Shown: piece after piece, positions 53,097 through 61,981 of the stretch | How positions within the stretch are numbered: the first letter of the stretch is position 1 | Layout of the letters: each line of letters begins with the position of its first letter | Assembly: GCA_029010495.1 (NCBI GenBank) | Contig: JAQXKO010000005.1 | Span: 62,001-126,000, forward strand | Source of the DNA: Clostridiales bacterium | GTDB taxonomy: Bacteria > Bacillota > Clostridia > Lachnospirales > Lachnospiraceae | Length of the DNA: 64,000 bases | Direction: 5' to 3' | Translations under genes and position numbers: made by a program | Notes under the pieces: generated by a model | What the model was told of the DNA's origin: nothing | Databases searched by the model: none | What the model saw: the letters and a program-made list of their open reading frames with translations, nothing else

Positions 53097-54401
53097 TTAT
53101 ACATAAAGATTTCTGCGGTCGATAACACGCTTAGCCTTGCCCTCTGAACGTACAATTGTCTTAGGCTCAACTACCTTTACGTCAACCTTGATGCCGAGCA
53201 TTGACTTGAGGCCGTCAACAATCTTCTTTTCTCTGATTTCTACAGGTACTGAATTGTCTGCAGCCATCTCAGGAGTTAACTCAACCTGAACCTCAATGGA
53301 GTCACGGTTGTTGTGTCTGTCTACCACAATCTGGTAGTTAGCCTGATAGCCCTGCTTAAGGAGAACTGCCTCAATCTGTGAAGGCCATACGTTTACACCC
53401 TTAACTATCATCATATCATCGCTGCGGCCCATAGGCTTATGCATACGTACATGAGTACGTCCGCAGGAGCACTTTTCTCTTGTAAGCTTACAAAGGTCTC
53501 TTGTACGGTAGCGGAGAAGCGGGAATGCCTTTTTGGTAATACATGTAAATACAAGCTCACCGACTTCACCGTCAGGTAAAACCTCACCTGTTTCAGGATT
53601 GATGATTTCAGGAATGAAATGATCCTCCTGTACATGCATGCCTGCCTGAGCTTCACATTCAAATGAGACGCCGGGTCCGGTGATTTCCGTCAGACCGTAG
53701 ATATCATATGCCTTGATTCCGAGTGAATCCTCGATGCTTTTACGCATTTCCTCTGTCCAAGGCTCTGCGCCGAAAATACCTGCCTTAAGCTTAATTTTAT
53801 CCTTGAGACCGCGCTCGTTAATTGCCTCGCCAAGGTTTGCCGCATAAGATGGTGTACAGCAAAGAATTGTAGAACCAAGGTCCTCCATAAACTGAAGCTG
53901 ACGTTCTGTGTTACCTGAGGACATAGGAAGTGTAAGACAGCCAACCTTGTGTGAACCGCCGTTAAGACCCGGACCGCCTGTAAATAATCCGTAGCCGTAA
54001 CATACATGGCAGACATCATCCTTTGTACCGCCTGCAGCAACAATGGCTCTTGCGCAACACTCATCCCAGATATCAATATCGCCCTGTGTATAGAAAGCGA
54101 CAACCCTGCGTCCTGTGGTGCCGGAAGTAGACTGGATTCGTACGCACTCTGAAAGAGGTACACCGACTAAACCGTACGGATACTGGTCGCGAAGATCGTC
54201 CTTATTGATAAACGGAAGCTTTGAAAGGTCGTCAACTGACTTAATATCCTCAGGCTTAATGCCTGCTTCATCCATTTTATCATGATAAAACTTTACATTT
54301 TCATATACATGCTTAACCTGCTCAACTAAACGCTCGCTCTGGAGTTCTCTTAACTGCTCGAGAGGCATTGTTTCTATTTCTTTATTAAAATAGTTGCTCA
54401 T
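53097..54401 (-). CDS. Phenylacetate-CoA ligase family enzyme
   Basis: A 434-aa AMP-forming acyl-CoA ligase of the PaaK family. The P-loop TSGTTGRRV, the YGLTEITGPGVSFEC motif, RTRDLCKL and the C-terminal GRSDDMMIVKGVNVWPSQIE hinge are all present. PaaK homologues in anaerobic gut Clostridia activate phenylacetate or other aryl acids; alone, with no degradation genes around, it may activate an aryl acid formed from aromatic amino acids by 2-oxoacid oxidoreductases. GGAGT lies upstream of the ATG. The terminator is strong. Confidence 0.93.
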   Translation of the reverse strand: MSNYFNKEIETMPLEQLRELQSERLVEQVKHVYENVKFYHDKMDEAGIKPEDIKSVDDLSKLPFINKDDLRDQYPYGLVGVPLSECVRIQSTSGTTGRRVVAFYTQGDIDIWDECCARAIVAAGGTKDDVCHVCYGYGLFTGGPGLNGGSHKVGCLTLPMSSGNTERQLQFMEDLGSTILCCTPSYAANLGEAINERGLKDKIKLKAGIFGAEPWTEEMRKSIEDSLGIKAYDIYGLTEITGPGVSFECEAQAGMHVQEDHFIPEIINPETGEVLPDGEVGELVFTCITKKAFPLLRYRTRDLCKLTREKCSCGRTHVRMHKPMGRSDDMMIVKGVNVWPSQIEAVLLKQGYQANYQIVVDRHNNRDSIEVQVELTPEMAADNSVPVEIREKKIVDGLKSMLGIKVDVKVVEPKTIVRSEGKAKRVIDRRNLYV

Positions 54402-54560
54402 TTGTGTTACTCCTTTTTATTAAACTGGATAATGAAAATAAATACCCAAAATCAGAAAAATTCTATCACAAAATCGGGGAAAAGTAAATATTTACTTTAC
54501 AATTTAAATTAATAATATGATTTTTTGTTAATAAATATAAAAAAATCTTCAATATGATGT

Positions 54561-54589
54561 TTGATATATTCATGATATTATGATACAAT
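54561..54589 (+). promoter_or_regulatory. Promoter for the sufCB operon
   Basis: TTGATA, 17-bp spacer, TACAAT, about 59 bp before the sufC start at 54648. I see no RNA polymerase-covering Rrf2/IscR-type palindrome that I could defend. Confidence 0.65.
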
Positions 54590-54647
54590 GTGGGAACAGT
54601 ATAAAAATGTTAATAATTTATCGACAGATATTTTTGAGGAGGACTTT

Positions 54648-55373
54648 ATGCTCGAATTAAAAAACATAGGATTTCAGACTGAGGATGAAAAGGAAATTCT
54701 ACGCGATGTCAATTTAAATATAGAAGATAAAATAGTTGTTATCACCGGTCCGAACGGTGGCGGCAAGTCTACTCTTGCAAAGGTCATTTCGGGTATTTTC
54801 CGGCCGACATCGGGACAGATTTTATTGGACGGCGTCGACATAACCGATATGTCGATAACCGAAAGGGCAAAGGCCGGCGTAAGTATTGCCTTCCAGCAGC
54901 CTGTAAGATTCAAGGGACTGACAGTTCAGGATTTGATTACCATTGCCGCAGGCAGGAAAATCAGTCTTTCCGAAGCCTGTTCATACCTCTCTGAGGTCGG
55001 ACTGTGCGCAAAGGATTATATTAAAAGAGAACTCAATTCAAGTCTTTCCGGCGGAGAAATGAAGCGAATCGAGATTGCCATGACACTGGCGCGTGAGTCA
55101 AAGCTTTCAATATTTGACGAACCTGAGGCCGGAATCGACCTTTGGAGCTTCAACAATCTGATTAAGGTGTTTGAAAAAATGCATGAGAATACTAAAGGCA
55201 CCATACTCATAATAAGCCATCAGGAAAGGATATTAAATATTGCAGATAAGATTATTTATCTAAAGGACGGTCAGGTTGAAAGATACGGAAGCAGAGAGGA
55301 AATACTTCCAATGCTTTTGAATGCGGCAGAAAAACCGGGCTGTACGACACTGTTAAATAAGCTTGACAAATAA
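54648..55373 (+). CDS. sufC: SufC-type Fe-S assembly ATPase
   Basis: A 241-aa ABC ATPase. Walker A is GPNGGGKST, the signature SSLSGGEMKRIE, Walker B LSIFDEPEAGIDLWSF, and the switch His is in IISHQ. It works with the following SufB/D-like protein as the scaffold of Fe-S cluster assembly. The start at 54648 (MLELKNIGFQT) follows GAGGAGGA; the track start at 54588 lies in the promoter. The family call is strengthened by the neighbour. Confidence 0.94.
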   Translation: MLELKNIGFQTEDEKEILRDVNLNIEDKIVVITGPNGGGKSTLAKVISGIFRPTSGQILLDGVDITDMSITERAKAGVSIAFQQPVRFKGLTVQDLITIAAGRKISLSEACSYLSEVGLCAKDYIKRELNSSLSGGEMKRIEIAMTLARESKLSIFDEPEAGIDLWSFNNLIKVFEKMHENTKGTILIISHQERILNIADKIIYLKDGQVERYGSREEILPMLLNAAEKPGCTTLLNKLDK

Positions 55374-55396
55374 TATTGCACTTATGGAGGAGTAAA

Positions 55397-56314
55397 ATGG
55401 ACGACATACAGTTAAATTTACTAAAGGAGGTTGCAGAGCTTGACCGTCTGCCTGCCGGCGCATATAACATTCGCGTAAACGGTAAGGGAGAGGCAAGAAA
55501 TACAACTGCCAACATTGATATTATTACCAAAAAAGACAAGCCGGGTATTGACATATATGTTAAACCGGGCACAAAGAAGGAAAGCCTTCATATCCCTGTA
55601 GTTCTTTCACAGAGCGGACTCCACGATATGGTTTACAACGATTTTTACATCGGGGAGGATGCCGACGTCACCATTATTGCCGGCTGCGGTATTCACTGTG
55701 GCGGCAATGAAGAAACGGGTCATGACGGTGTACACCGCTTTTTCCTTGAGAAAAATGCCAAAATTCGCTATGTTGAAAAGCATTACGGTGAAGGAGAGGG
55801 ACGGGGCAGAAGAATAATGAATCCGACAACCGAGGTCTATCTTAAGGAGGGCGCAAGCGCCTACATGGAAATGACTCAGATTGCCGGCATTGATGATACT
55901 TATCGTAAAACCACTGCAATCATTGAGAAGGGCGCCGGACTGGAAATCATGGAAAAAGTTATGACAACAGGTGTGCAGAATGCAGTGTCTGACTTTACGG
56001 CAACACTTCAGGGTGATGATTCCAGCTGTAATATTGTGAGCAGAACAGTGGCTAAGGATAAATCAAGACAGCACTTTGCATCCAATCTTATAGGTAATTC
56101 AAAATGCAGCGGACATTCAGAATGTGATTCGATAATAATGGATGACGCAAAGGTATCGGCAAGCCCAAGTCTTACTGCTGCAAATGTGGATGCAGGACTT
56201 ATTCACGAGGCGGCTATCGGAAAGATTGCCGGAGAACAGCTGCTTAAGCTTATGTCACTCGGACTTACCGAGAGTGAGGCAGAGGAAAAGATTGTAAACG
56301 GTTTCTTAAAATAA
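55397..56314 (+). CDS. SufB/SufD-type Fe-S assembly protein, short form
   Basis: A 305-aa beta-helix protein of the SufBD family, about two thirds the length of canonical SufB (around 465 aa). It has the central core with CGIHCGGNEETGHDG and ends with the family motif HEAAIGKIAGEQLLKLMSLGLTESEAEEKIVNGFL. The start at 55397 follows TGGAGGAGTAAA. Together with sufC it forms a minimal two-gene SUF system lacking sufS, sufU and sufE, as known in many anaerobes (SmsCB type). A terminator follows. Confidence 0.92.
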   Translation: MDDIQLNLLKEVAELDRLPAGAYNIRVNGKGEARNTTANIDIITKKDKPGIDIYVKPGTKKESLHIPVVLSQSGLHDMVYNDFYIGEDADVTIIAGCGIHCGGNEETGHDGVHRFFLEKNAKIRYVEKHYGEGEGRGRRIMNPTTEVYLKEGASAYMEMTQIAGIDDTYRKTTAIIEKGAGLEIMEKVMTTGVQNAVSDFTATLQGDDSSCNIVSRTVAKDKSRQHFASNLIGNSKCSGHSECDSIIMDDAKVSASPSLTAANVDAGLIHEAAIGKIAGEQLLKLMSLGLTESEAEEKIVNGFLK

Positions 56315-56341
56315 AAACAGTGTTTGTTCAGCATAATAATT

Positions 56342-56377
56342 AAAAAGCGTTGTCAGGTTTCTGACAACGCTTTTTTA
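56342..56377 (+). terminator. Terminator after sufB-like gene
   Basis: Stem AAAAGCGTTGTCAG / CTGACAACGCTTTT with a 4-nt loop and a six-T run. It can work on both strands, serving putP as well. Confidence 0.9.
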
Positions 56378-56399
56378 CTAACTTACTTTAGTTTTGATT

Positions 56400-57917
56400 T
56401 TACTGCCCCTTTTTTGAGGCTTCAAACTCTGCCATTATTTCTTCTGACGGAGCCTTTGTAATCAGACTTACCGCAACTGTAAAGAAGAGTGATACAAGGA
56501 ATGCAGGCAGAAGCTCATAGATATCAACAATACCGCCTAAAGGTCGTACTGCAAATTTCCAGATAAATACTGTAGAAGCACCTGTGATAATACCTGCAAT
56601 TGCACCGGCAAGGTTAGTTCTCTTCCAGAAGAGAGCGAGCAGCATTACGGCACCGAAGGCTCCTCCGAAGCCTGCCCACGCAAATGATACAATGTTAAAT
56701 ACCTTTGAATCAGGGTTCCTTGCTATTACAATACCGATAAGTGCGATAACTATGATTGCAATTCTTGCAATGATAAGGCTCTGCTTCTTAGTAAGCTTAA
56801 CGCCGAAGAAGTCCTGAATGATGTTTTCTGAAGCACTTGAAGCAGCGGCAAGCATCTGGGAATCTGCTGTTGACATTGTGGCAGCAAGTATACCGGCAAG
56901 GATAACACCCGCTACAACAGAAGCTATTGCGCCGTTTTCAGATATAAGCTTTGCAATATTTATAATAACTGTTTCGCTGTCTGCAAGATTATCAAGCTTA
57001 CCTGCTTTGGTCATGCCAAGACCGACAACACCTATACAGATGGCAGCAGTCATGGCAATTACAACCCAGATAGAAGCAATTCTTCTTGACAGAACAAGCT
57101 TTTTCTCGTCTTCAATAGCCATAAAACGTACAAGAATATGAGGCATTCCGAAATATCCCAGACCCCATGCCATTGTTGAGATAATAGTGATGAGACCATA
57201 TGAATTTGCTGTATTGTTTACGGGATTATGTGTTGCCGTAAGTGAAAAATAACCGGCAAGGCTTTTACCGTTATCAATAACGGCATTTATGCCGCCTGCA
57301 GTAGTAATACCAAATACGAGAACAACACAAAGAGCTATAGTCATTACTATGCTCTGGATAAGGTCTGTCGTACATACGGCCTTGAAACCGCCCATAATAG
57401 TATATGCAATGATAACAAGAGCGGATACAACCATTGCAATCATATAGTCAACGCCAAAAAGCGAGTTGAAGAGCTTACCGCAGGCTGCAAAGCCCGAAGC
57501 GGTATATGGCACGAAGAAAACAATGATTGCAAAAGCCGCAATTGCATTAATTATATTTTTATTGTCGTGAAAACGTTTTGAGAAAAAGTCAGGAACTGTA
57601 ATGGCTCCGAGGTTTGAGGAATATCTTCTCAGCCTTCTTGAAACAAGAAGCCAGTTTAACCATGTACCGATTGCAAGACCGATAGCAGTCCAGGCTGCAT
57701 CACAAATACCTATTGCGTATGCAACACCGGGGAGGCCCATAAGAAGCCAGCTTGACATATCACTTGCTTCAGCACTCATGGCTGTGACAATAGGCCCCAT
57801 TTTTCTGCCTCCGAGATAAAAGCCCTCTGTGGAATCATTGTTTTTACTGTATATAAATCCAATGATAAGAACACCTATGAGGTATACTGCGATGGCTGCG
57901 ATAATTAAGATTTTCAT
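56400..57917 (-). CDS. putP: Sodium/proline symporter
   Basis: A 505-aa SSS-family transporter with about 13 membrane helices. The N-terminal motif GFYLGGRKMGPIVTAMSAEASDMSSWLLMGLPG is the PutP signature, including the Ser/Asp residues for Na+ and proline binding; WNWLLVSRRLRRYS follows. The sequence runs to the normal length. It probably imports proline as nutrient, Stickland substrate or osmolyte. AAGGGAAA precedes the ATG. A good promoter and a terminator-like leader hairpin lie upstream. Confidence 0.94.
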   Translation of the reverse strand: MKILIIAAIAVYLIGVLIIGFIYSKNNDSTEGFYLGGRKMGPIVTAMSAEASDMSSWLLMGLPGVAYAIGICDAAWTAIGLAIGTWLNWLLVSRRLRRYSSNLGAITVPDFFSKRFHDNKNIINAIAAFAIIVFFVPYTASGFAACGKLFNSLFGVDYMIAMVVSALVIIAYTIMGGFKAVCTTDLIQSIVMTIALCVVLVFGITTAGGINAVIDNGKSLAGYFSLTATHNPVNNTANSYGLITIISTMAWGLGYFGMPHILVRFMAIEDEKKLVLSRRIASIWVVIAMTAAICIGVVGLGMTKAGKLDNLADSETVIINIAKLISENGAIASVVAGVILAGILAATMSTADSQMLAAASSASENIIQDFFGVKLTKKQSLIIARIAIIVIALIGIVIARNPDSKVFNIVSFAWAGFGGAFGAVMLLALFWKRTNLAGAIAGIITGASTVFIWKFAVRPLGGIVDIYELLPAFLVSLFFTVAVSLITKAPSEEIMAEFEASKKGQ

Positions 57918-57948
57918 ATGAATTTCCCTTTCTGTTGTTTGTTTATAG

Positions 57949-57980
57949 CAAAAAAAGAGTGCTCATCATAAGAGCCCTCT
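57949..57980 (-). terminator. Attenuator-like hairpin in the putP leader
   Basis: On the minus strand AGAGGGCTC, loop TTATGAT, GAGCACTCT (one mismatch), then TTTTTT. It lies between the promoter and the putP start. Confidence 0.65.
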
Positions 57981-57998
57981 TACACTCGATATAAAGGT

Positions 57999-58027
57999 AT
58001 TATACAGGGTAATGGCGGATGTGTCAA
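57999..58027 (-). promoter_or_regulatory. Consensus sigma-A promoter for putP
   Basis: On the minus strand TTGACA, 17-bp spacer, TATAAT: perfect match to consensus at both hexamers. Confidence 0.85.
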
Positions 58028-58086
58028 TAATTGTATACAAGAGTACAATGTAAAAAGACCTTATTTTAGTGATATAGATAAAAAAC

Positions 58087-58115
58087 TTGCCTGCAGATAA
58101 TAATTTTAGTATAAT
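58087..58115 (+). promoter_or_regulatory. Promoter for ylmH
   Basis: TTGCCT, 17-bp spacer, TATAAT. The predicted transcript starts about 30 nt before the leader hairpin. Confidence 0.65.
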
Positions 58116-58152
58116 AATTCTTGAAATTCAGAAATTGTGACGGAGGAAAATT

Positions 58153-58176
58153 ATGATAAGTTTTATCATAAGCTGA
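58153..58176 (+). CDS. Possible 7-codon leader peptide before ylmH
   Basis: ATG ... TGA encoding MISFIIS, behind a strong CGGAGGAAAATT and 4 bp before the ylmH ATG. The start lies in a 9-bp hairpin (TTATGATAA/TTATCATAA). It may be a real upstream ORF, or merely a by-product of the hairpin; the evidence is the ribosome site only. Confidence 0.35.
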   Translation: MISFIIS

Positions 58177-58180
58177 GATA

Positions 58181-58939
58181 ATGAGAGAAGAGGACTTACA
58201 ATTTAAAAAGTTTGTTGAAGATCTGGCTAACCGCGCCTATAAGAATGGTACATATACTTATACTAAATTTCTTGATCCGGCAAAGTGCAGCATCGCCCAT
58301 AACGTAACCGATAATATGCCTGCCGGTGAGTATGAATATTTCGGAGGCTGCGATGAAAGCGAAAGGGTTATACTGAGATTCGGAAATATTTTGAATGCAG
58401 GATACGAAGAGCAGTTTCCTATCAGTACTCTTATGATAAGTCCGCTTAATAATAAATTTGCCGATGTCATAAGTCACAGGGATGTGCTCGGAGCAGTACT
58501 TAATCTTGGTCTTTCAAGAGACGTTATAGGTGATATATATGTGGGAGATGATGCAATATATCTTTTCTGCCATGAAAACGTAGAGGAATTTATCAGGGAA
58601 AATCTCACGAGAATAAAACATACGACCGTAAATACAGAGGTAACAGGGGAAAAGCCGTGTTCTGTCGGACCGGTTTTTAAAGAGAAGGTGATTATTGTAC
58701 CGAGTCTCAGAACAGATTTGATTATTTCAAAAGTATTTCATATTTCAAGGAGTGAAAGCGAGCTTCTTTTTTCAAGAGAAAAGGTATTTATAAACGGCAG
58801 GCTCTGCAGTAAGAGCGGCGTACCGTTAAGAGCCGGCGACACCGTATCCGTAAGAGGCTGCGGAAAATTCATATTTGATAATGAAATCTCCGTAACTAAA
58901 AAAGGCAATACAAGCATCAGGGTGCGGCAGTATGTATGA
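58181..58939 (+). CDS. ylmH: YlmH-like S4-domain RNA-binding protein
   Basis: A 252-aa protein with an N-terminal region typical of YlmH (SepF-operon-associated in Firmicutes; recently linked to ribosome-associated rescue) and a C-terminal S4 domain (about 178-250, RTDLIISKVFHISRSESELLFSREKVFINGRLCSKSG). Residues 75-100 contain the ISPLNNKFADVISHRDVLGAVLNLGLSRDVIGDI signature of the family. In other genomes it lies with ylmD-sepF-divIVA; here it is alone. Its own Shine-Dalgarno is poor, the best being upstream of the hairpin. Identification is solid. Confidence 0.92.
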   Translation: MREEDLQFKKFVEDLANRAYKNGTYTYTKFLDPAKCSIAHNVTDNMPAGEYEYFGGCDESERVILRFGNILNAGYEEQFPISTLMISPLNNKFADVISHRDVLGAVLNLGLSRDVIGDIYVGDDAIYLFCHENVEEFIRENLTRIKHTTVNTEVTGEKPCSVGPVFKEKVIIVPSLRTDLIISKVFHISRSESELLFSREKVFINGRLCSKSGVPLRAGDTVSVRGCGKFIFDNEISVTKKGNTSIRVRQYV

Positions 58940-59129
58940 TGATATATAATCTTGCGGGATACCATGCCGCCCTCAGGTTATATGTGCAAGCCTGCACACA
59001 GCTTATTATGAGCAAATTGCGAAGAAATTCGCGGGTTTGATTATTGTGTTGCATAAAAAAGTAAAATGGTTTACTATAATATATGGCATTTATTATACAA
59101 AGGAGTAGAACACACAATTATAAAATATC

Positions 59130-59891
59130 ATGGAAGATATAAAATTTAAAATGCAGACGTTAAATATTGCTGTTTGTGATGATGAAGATAAATATTCGGA
59201 TCAGATTTTCGACATTATAAATAAGTACCTGTCAGATAAAAACATAGAAAGCAGGATATTTCGGTTTGATAACGGTTATTCGCTGATTGATTCTGATATA
59301 AGTGAATATGATATTATATTTCTTGATATGGATATGCCTGAGATATCGGGAATGAAGACTGCGTTATGCATGAGGGAAAAGGGATATGAAGGCAGAATTG
59401 TCTTTGTTACGGTCATGCTTGATATGGCTACCGAGGGATATAAGGTCAATGCGTTCAGATATATATTAAAGGGCAAACATTTCAAAGACGGGCTGGCTGA
59501 ATGTCTTGATGCTTTTCTGACTGAGAATAAAATAAACAATACCTCCATATCAATAGATTCAGCTGAAGGAACTTTTGAGGTCAGCTCTGCCGATATAGTA
59601 TATATTAACTATATCAAACGTAAATTTGTATATTATATATATGATAAAGGAATGCTGAAGGTCTGTGAATCAAAGCAAAGGAGCAGTATGTCTGATTATC
59701 TGTATCTGTCTGATTATGATATAGTGATGATTAACAGAAATACATATGTGAATTTAAAATATGTTAACGGTATTTACCGATACGGAATAGAATTGGTTAA
59801 CGGACTCGGCAAGCTCGAGCTGGCTCAGACACAGTACAATGATTTTAAAAAGGTGTTTATGAAATACTGGGGTAAAAAATATGATAGATAG
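59130..59891 (+). CDS. agrA: LytTR response regulator (AgrA/VirR-like) of the agr locus
   Basis: A 253-aa regulator. The receiver (about 9-130) has CDDE and phospho-acceptor Asp66 in FLDMDMPEISG; the Lys of the active site is in YILKGKH. The C-terminal LytTR domain (about 145-250) has MINRNTYVNLKYVNGIYRYGIEL. The start at 59130 has no good Shine-Dalgarno at the right spacing (AAGGAG is 25 bases upstream); the alternative ATG at 59151 lacks one as well. It overlaps the kinase gene by 11 bp. The symbol is given by role in this locus. Confidence 0.9.
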   Translation: MEDIKFKMQTLNIAVCDDEDKYSDQIFDIINKYLSDKNIESRIFRFDNGYSLIDSDISEYDIIFLDMDMPEISGMKTALCMREKGYEGRIVFVTVMLDMATEGYKVNAFRYILKGKHFKDGLAECLDAFLTENKINNTSISIDSAEGTFEVSSADIVYINYIKRKFVYYIYDKGMLKVCESKQRSSMSDYLYLSDYDIVMINRNTYVNLKYVNGIYRYGIELVNGLGKLELAQTQYNDFKKVFMKYWGKKYDR

Positions 59892-61164
59892 CATATATTA
59901 TTTGTTTTACAACCTGACAGTGGTGATATATGAATATATTATTTTTATGTTTTTCTTTGAAAAGAAGCATACAGGGATAAAAAGGATAGCATGCCTTGTT
60001 TTATGGTATGTCCTTATAAATGTCATTTCCAATGTTTTAAGCGACTATCTTATGGTTAGAACGTTATTGATAATAACCGTTGGAACAGTTTTCTTTTATT
60101 ATCTGTTTGAGGTAAAAATACTATTCTCCTTATTATCCTTCTTCTTCAGCTATGTAATAGGCTTTATGTCCGACACAATTGTTCTTTTACTGGCAATAGC
60201 CGTCTTAAAGCTTGATATACAAAATATAGGCAGCACAGGTCAGGGAGTTTTCTTCGGAACACTCAGTCTGGCTGTCCAGCTTCTTGTCATTGTTATTTTT
60301 CAGACTTTATTATCTAAAAAGCAGAATAAGTCCGTGAATGCAAAGTTTTATTATAGAATAGCCATAATAATGTTCTTTTCGATAATCTCAAACATGTATA
60401 TTCTGACATCATACAGTCCGGACATGTCTGACAAAACAGTGAGCTCCTTTTTGATATTGGGTCTGGGAATGGTTTTGATTTGTGCAATAAATTTTGTTGT
60501 CATTTATGATATTTATATAAATGAAATCATTGCCAGGGACAGGATTATTGAAAAGGAAAAAAACGAAAAGTATTATCATAATTACATTCAGATATTGGAA
60601 AAATATGAAATTCAGAAAAAAAACCAGCATGAGGTAAAAAACAGAATTTCCGTAATTTCATCGCTGGCTGAGGAACGCCGGTGGGATGAATTGATGAATT
60701 ATCTGTCAGAATACCGAAAAGAAATTGCAACAGATACCGTTATGACAGGTAACGCAGTTATTGATTCAATCATTAATTCCAAATATGTGGAAATGGTTGA
60801 GAATAATATCCGGTTTGAACCTCAGATATCAAAGCTTGGAAATTTGCCTGTTTCGGATATAGATATAACAACCATTCTGGCCAATCTTCTGAATAATGCA
60901 ATTGAAGCCTGCAAAAAGGTTGAAGAAGCAGGCAGATACATTATGCTGTCCATTGAAATTCTGAATGAGTGCATAAACATAAGTGTTGTTAATTCATATA
61001 ACGGGACTATCAGAGAAAAGAACGGCATTTTGCTGTCCACAAAAGAAGATGCACAGCATCATGGAATAGGAATAGCCAATATAATTGATGCGGTTGAAAA
61101 AAACAACGGGGTATATGATGTGTCATATACCGATACCGTTTTTAAATTTATGATAAGCATATAA
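59881..61164 (+). CDS. agrC: AgrC-like sensor histidine kinase (GHKL)
   Basis: A 427-aa membrane kinase. Six to seven hydrophobic segments fill residues 1-210, as in peptide-pheromone receptors of the AgrC type. A coiled linker (about 215-245) leads to the H-box QHEVKNRISVIS (phospho-His near residue 250). The N-box is ILANLLNNAIEAC and the G-box HHGIGIANI. The kinase domain lacks HAMP and PAS domains. It overlaps agrA and is followed, after 196 bp with direct repeats, by the AgrB gene, so it should sense the peptide processed there. Confidence 0.92.
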   Translation: MIDSIYYLFYNLTVVIYEYIIFMFFFEKKHTGIKRIACLVLWYVLINVISNVLSDYLMVRTLLIITVGTVFFYYLFEVKILFSLLSFFFSYVIGFMSDTIVLLLAIAVLKLDIQNIGSTGQGVFFGTLSLAVQLLVIVIFQTLLSKKQNKSVNAKFYYRIAIIMFFSIISNMYILTSYSPDMSDKTVSSFLILGLGMVLICAINFVVIYDIYINEIIARDRIIEKEKNEKYYHNYIQILEKYEIQKKNQHEVKNRISVISSLAEERRWDELMNYLSEYRKEIATDTVMTGNAVIDSIINSKYVEMVENNIRFEPQISKLGNLPVSDIDITTILANLLNNAIEACKKVEEAGRYIMLSIEILNECINISVVNSYNGTIREKNGILLSTKEDAQHHGIGIANIIDAVEKNNGVYDVSYTDTVFKFMISI

Positions 61165-61238
61165 CAGGATATTTCTGTGCTTTTTTTCATGAAAATTTTT
61201 ATATCAGATGATAAATGTTTCTGCGGAAAATTCTGACG

Positions 61239-61266
61239 TGTAATATTTTGTTGAAAATTGTAATAT
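61239..61266 (+). promoter_or_regulatory. Candidate LytTR-type direct repeat upstream of agrB
   Basis: TGTAATAT at 61239-61246 and again at 61259-61266: identical octamers with 12-bp spacer, period 20 bp (about two helical turns). LytTR regulators bind direct repeats with this geometry. No sigma-A -35 is obvious, which fits an activator-dependent promoter. Confidence 0.5.
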
Positions 61267-61360
61267 GCTGTCGGACGAAATAATAATTGTTCGTATTGCG
61301 GCGCTTTACAAACAGAAAACTGTATGTGATAATTTGGTATATGAAAGGTGCAGGAACTTT

Positions 61361-61981
61361 ATGTTACAGAAGATATCAATATGGCTTTCGGAAAAAATGA
61401 TTGAACAGGACATTATTTCTGAAGATGAAAAAGAGTATTATGAGTATGCAATATCGGTAAATATTGAGAAAATAACAGGCTTTCTTATATTGGGAGCGAT
61501 AGCATTAATACTCTCGGAAATAGTGGGAATGATTGTGTTTTCGGTATCGTTTATCTGCCTTAGAAAATATTCGGGAGGATATCACTGCAAAACGGAAATA
61601 GGTTGTTTTATATTATCCTTTATTGTTATTTTTCTGTCGGTTGAAACAGCCGGATTAATCAATATCTGTGCTTCTGCCTGTAGTATTGTCATTTTGATAT
61701 CCTGTATAATAATAGTTTCTGTCGGTGCAATTAATAATCCTCAGATAAACTGGGATGAGGAGCAGCTTTCATATGCAAAAAAGAAAACAAGGCAGTGTGC
61801 CATTGTTGAAACGGTAATTTTTGAATTTTTATTATTGTTCGAAAAAACCGTTCCGATTGTAAGATATGGTATGATTGCTATTGTGTTATCCGCCGTTACA
61901 TTAATGATAAGACTGGCAGAAAGGAGATACCGTAATGAACAATGTAAAGAAAGCATTAAATCTTGTAAAAAAGGCTGTTAA
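61361..61981 (+). CDS. agrB: AgrB-like accessory gene regulator, propeptide processing endopeptidase
   Basis: A 206-aa membrane cysteine protease that cleaves AgrD and forms its macrocycle. The catalytic motif RKYSGGYHCKTEIGC holds the His and Cys seven residues apart, as in S. aureus AgrB (His77/Cys84). About five hydrophobic helices follow (from residue 45). The start at 61361 (MLQKISIWLSEKMIEQ) gives the family length and has AGGAAC upstream; the track start at 61265 lies in the regulatory region. It overlaps agrD by 47 bp. Confidence 0.93.
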   Translation: MLQKISIWLSEKMIEQDIISEDEKEYYEYAISVNIEKITGFLILGAIALILSEIVGMIVFSVSFICLRKYSGGYHCKTEIGCFILSFIVIFLSVETAGLINICASACSIVILISCIIIVSVGAINNPQINWDEEQLSYAKKKTRQCAIVETVIFEFLLLFEKTVPIVRYGMIAIVLSAVTLMIRLAERRYRNEQCKESIKSCKKGC

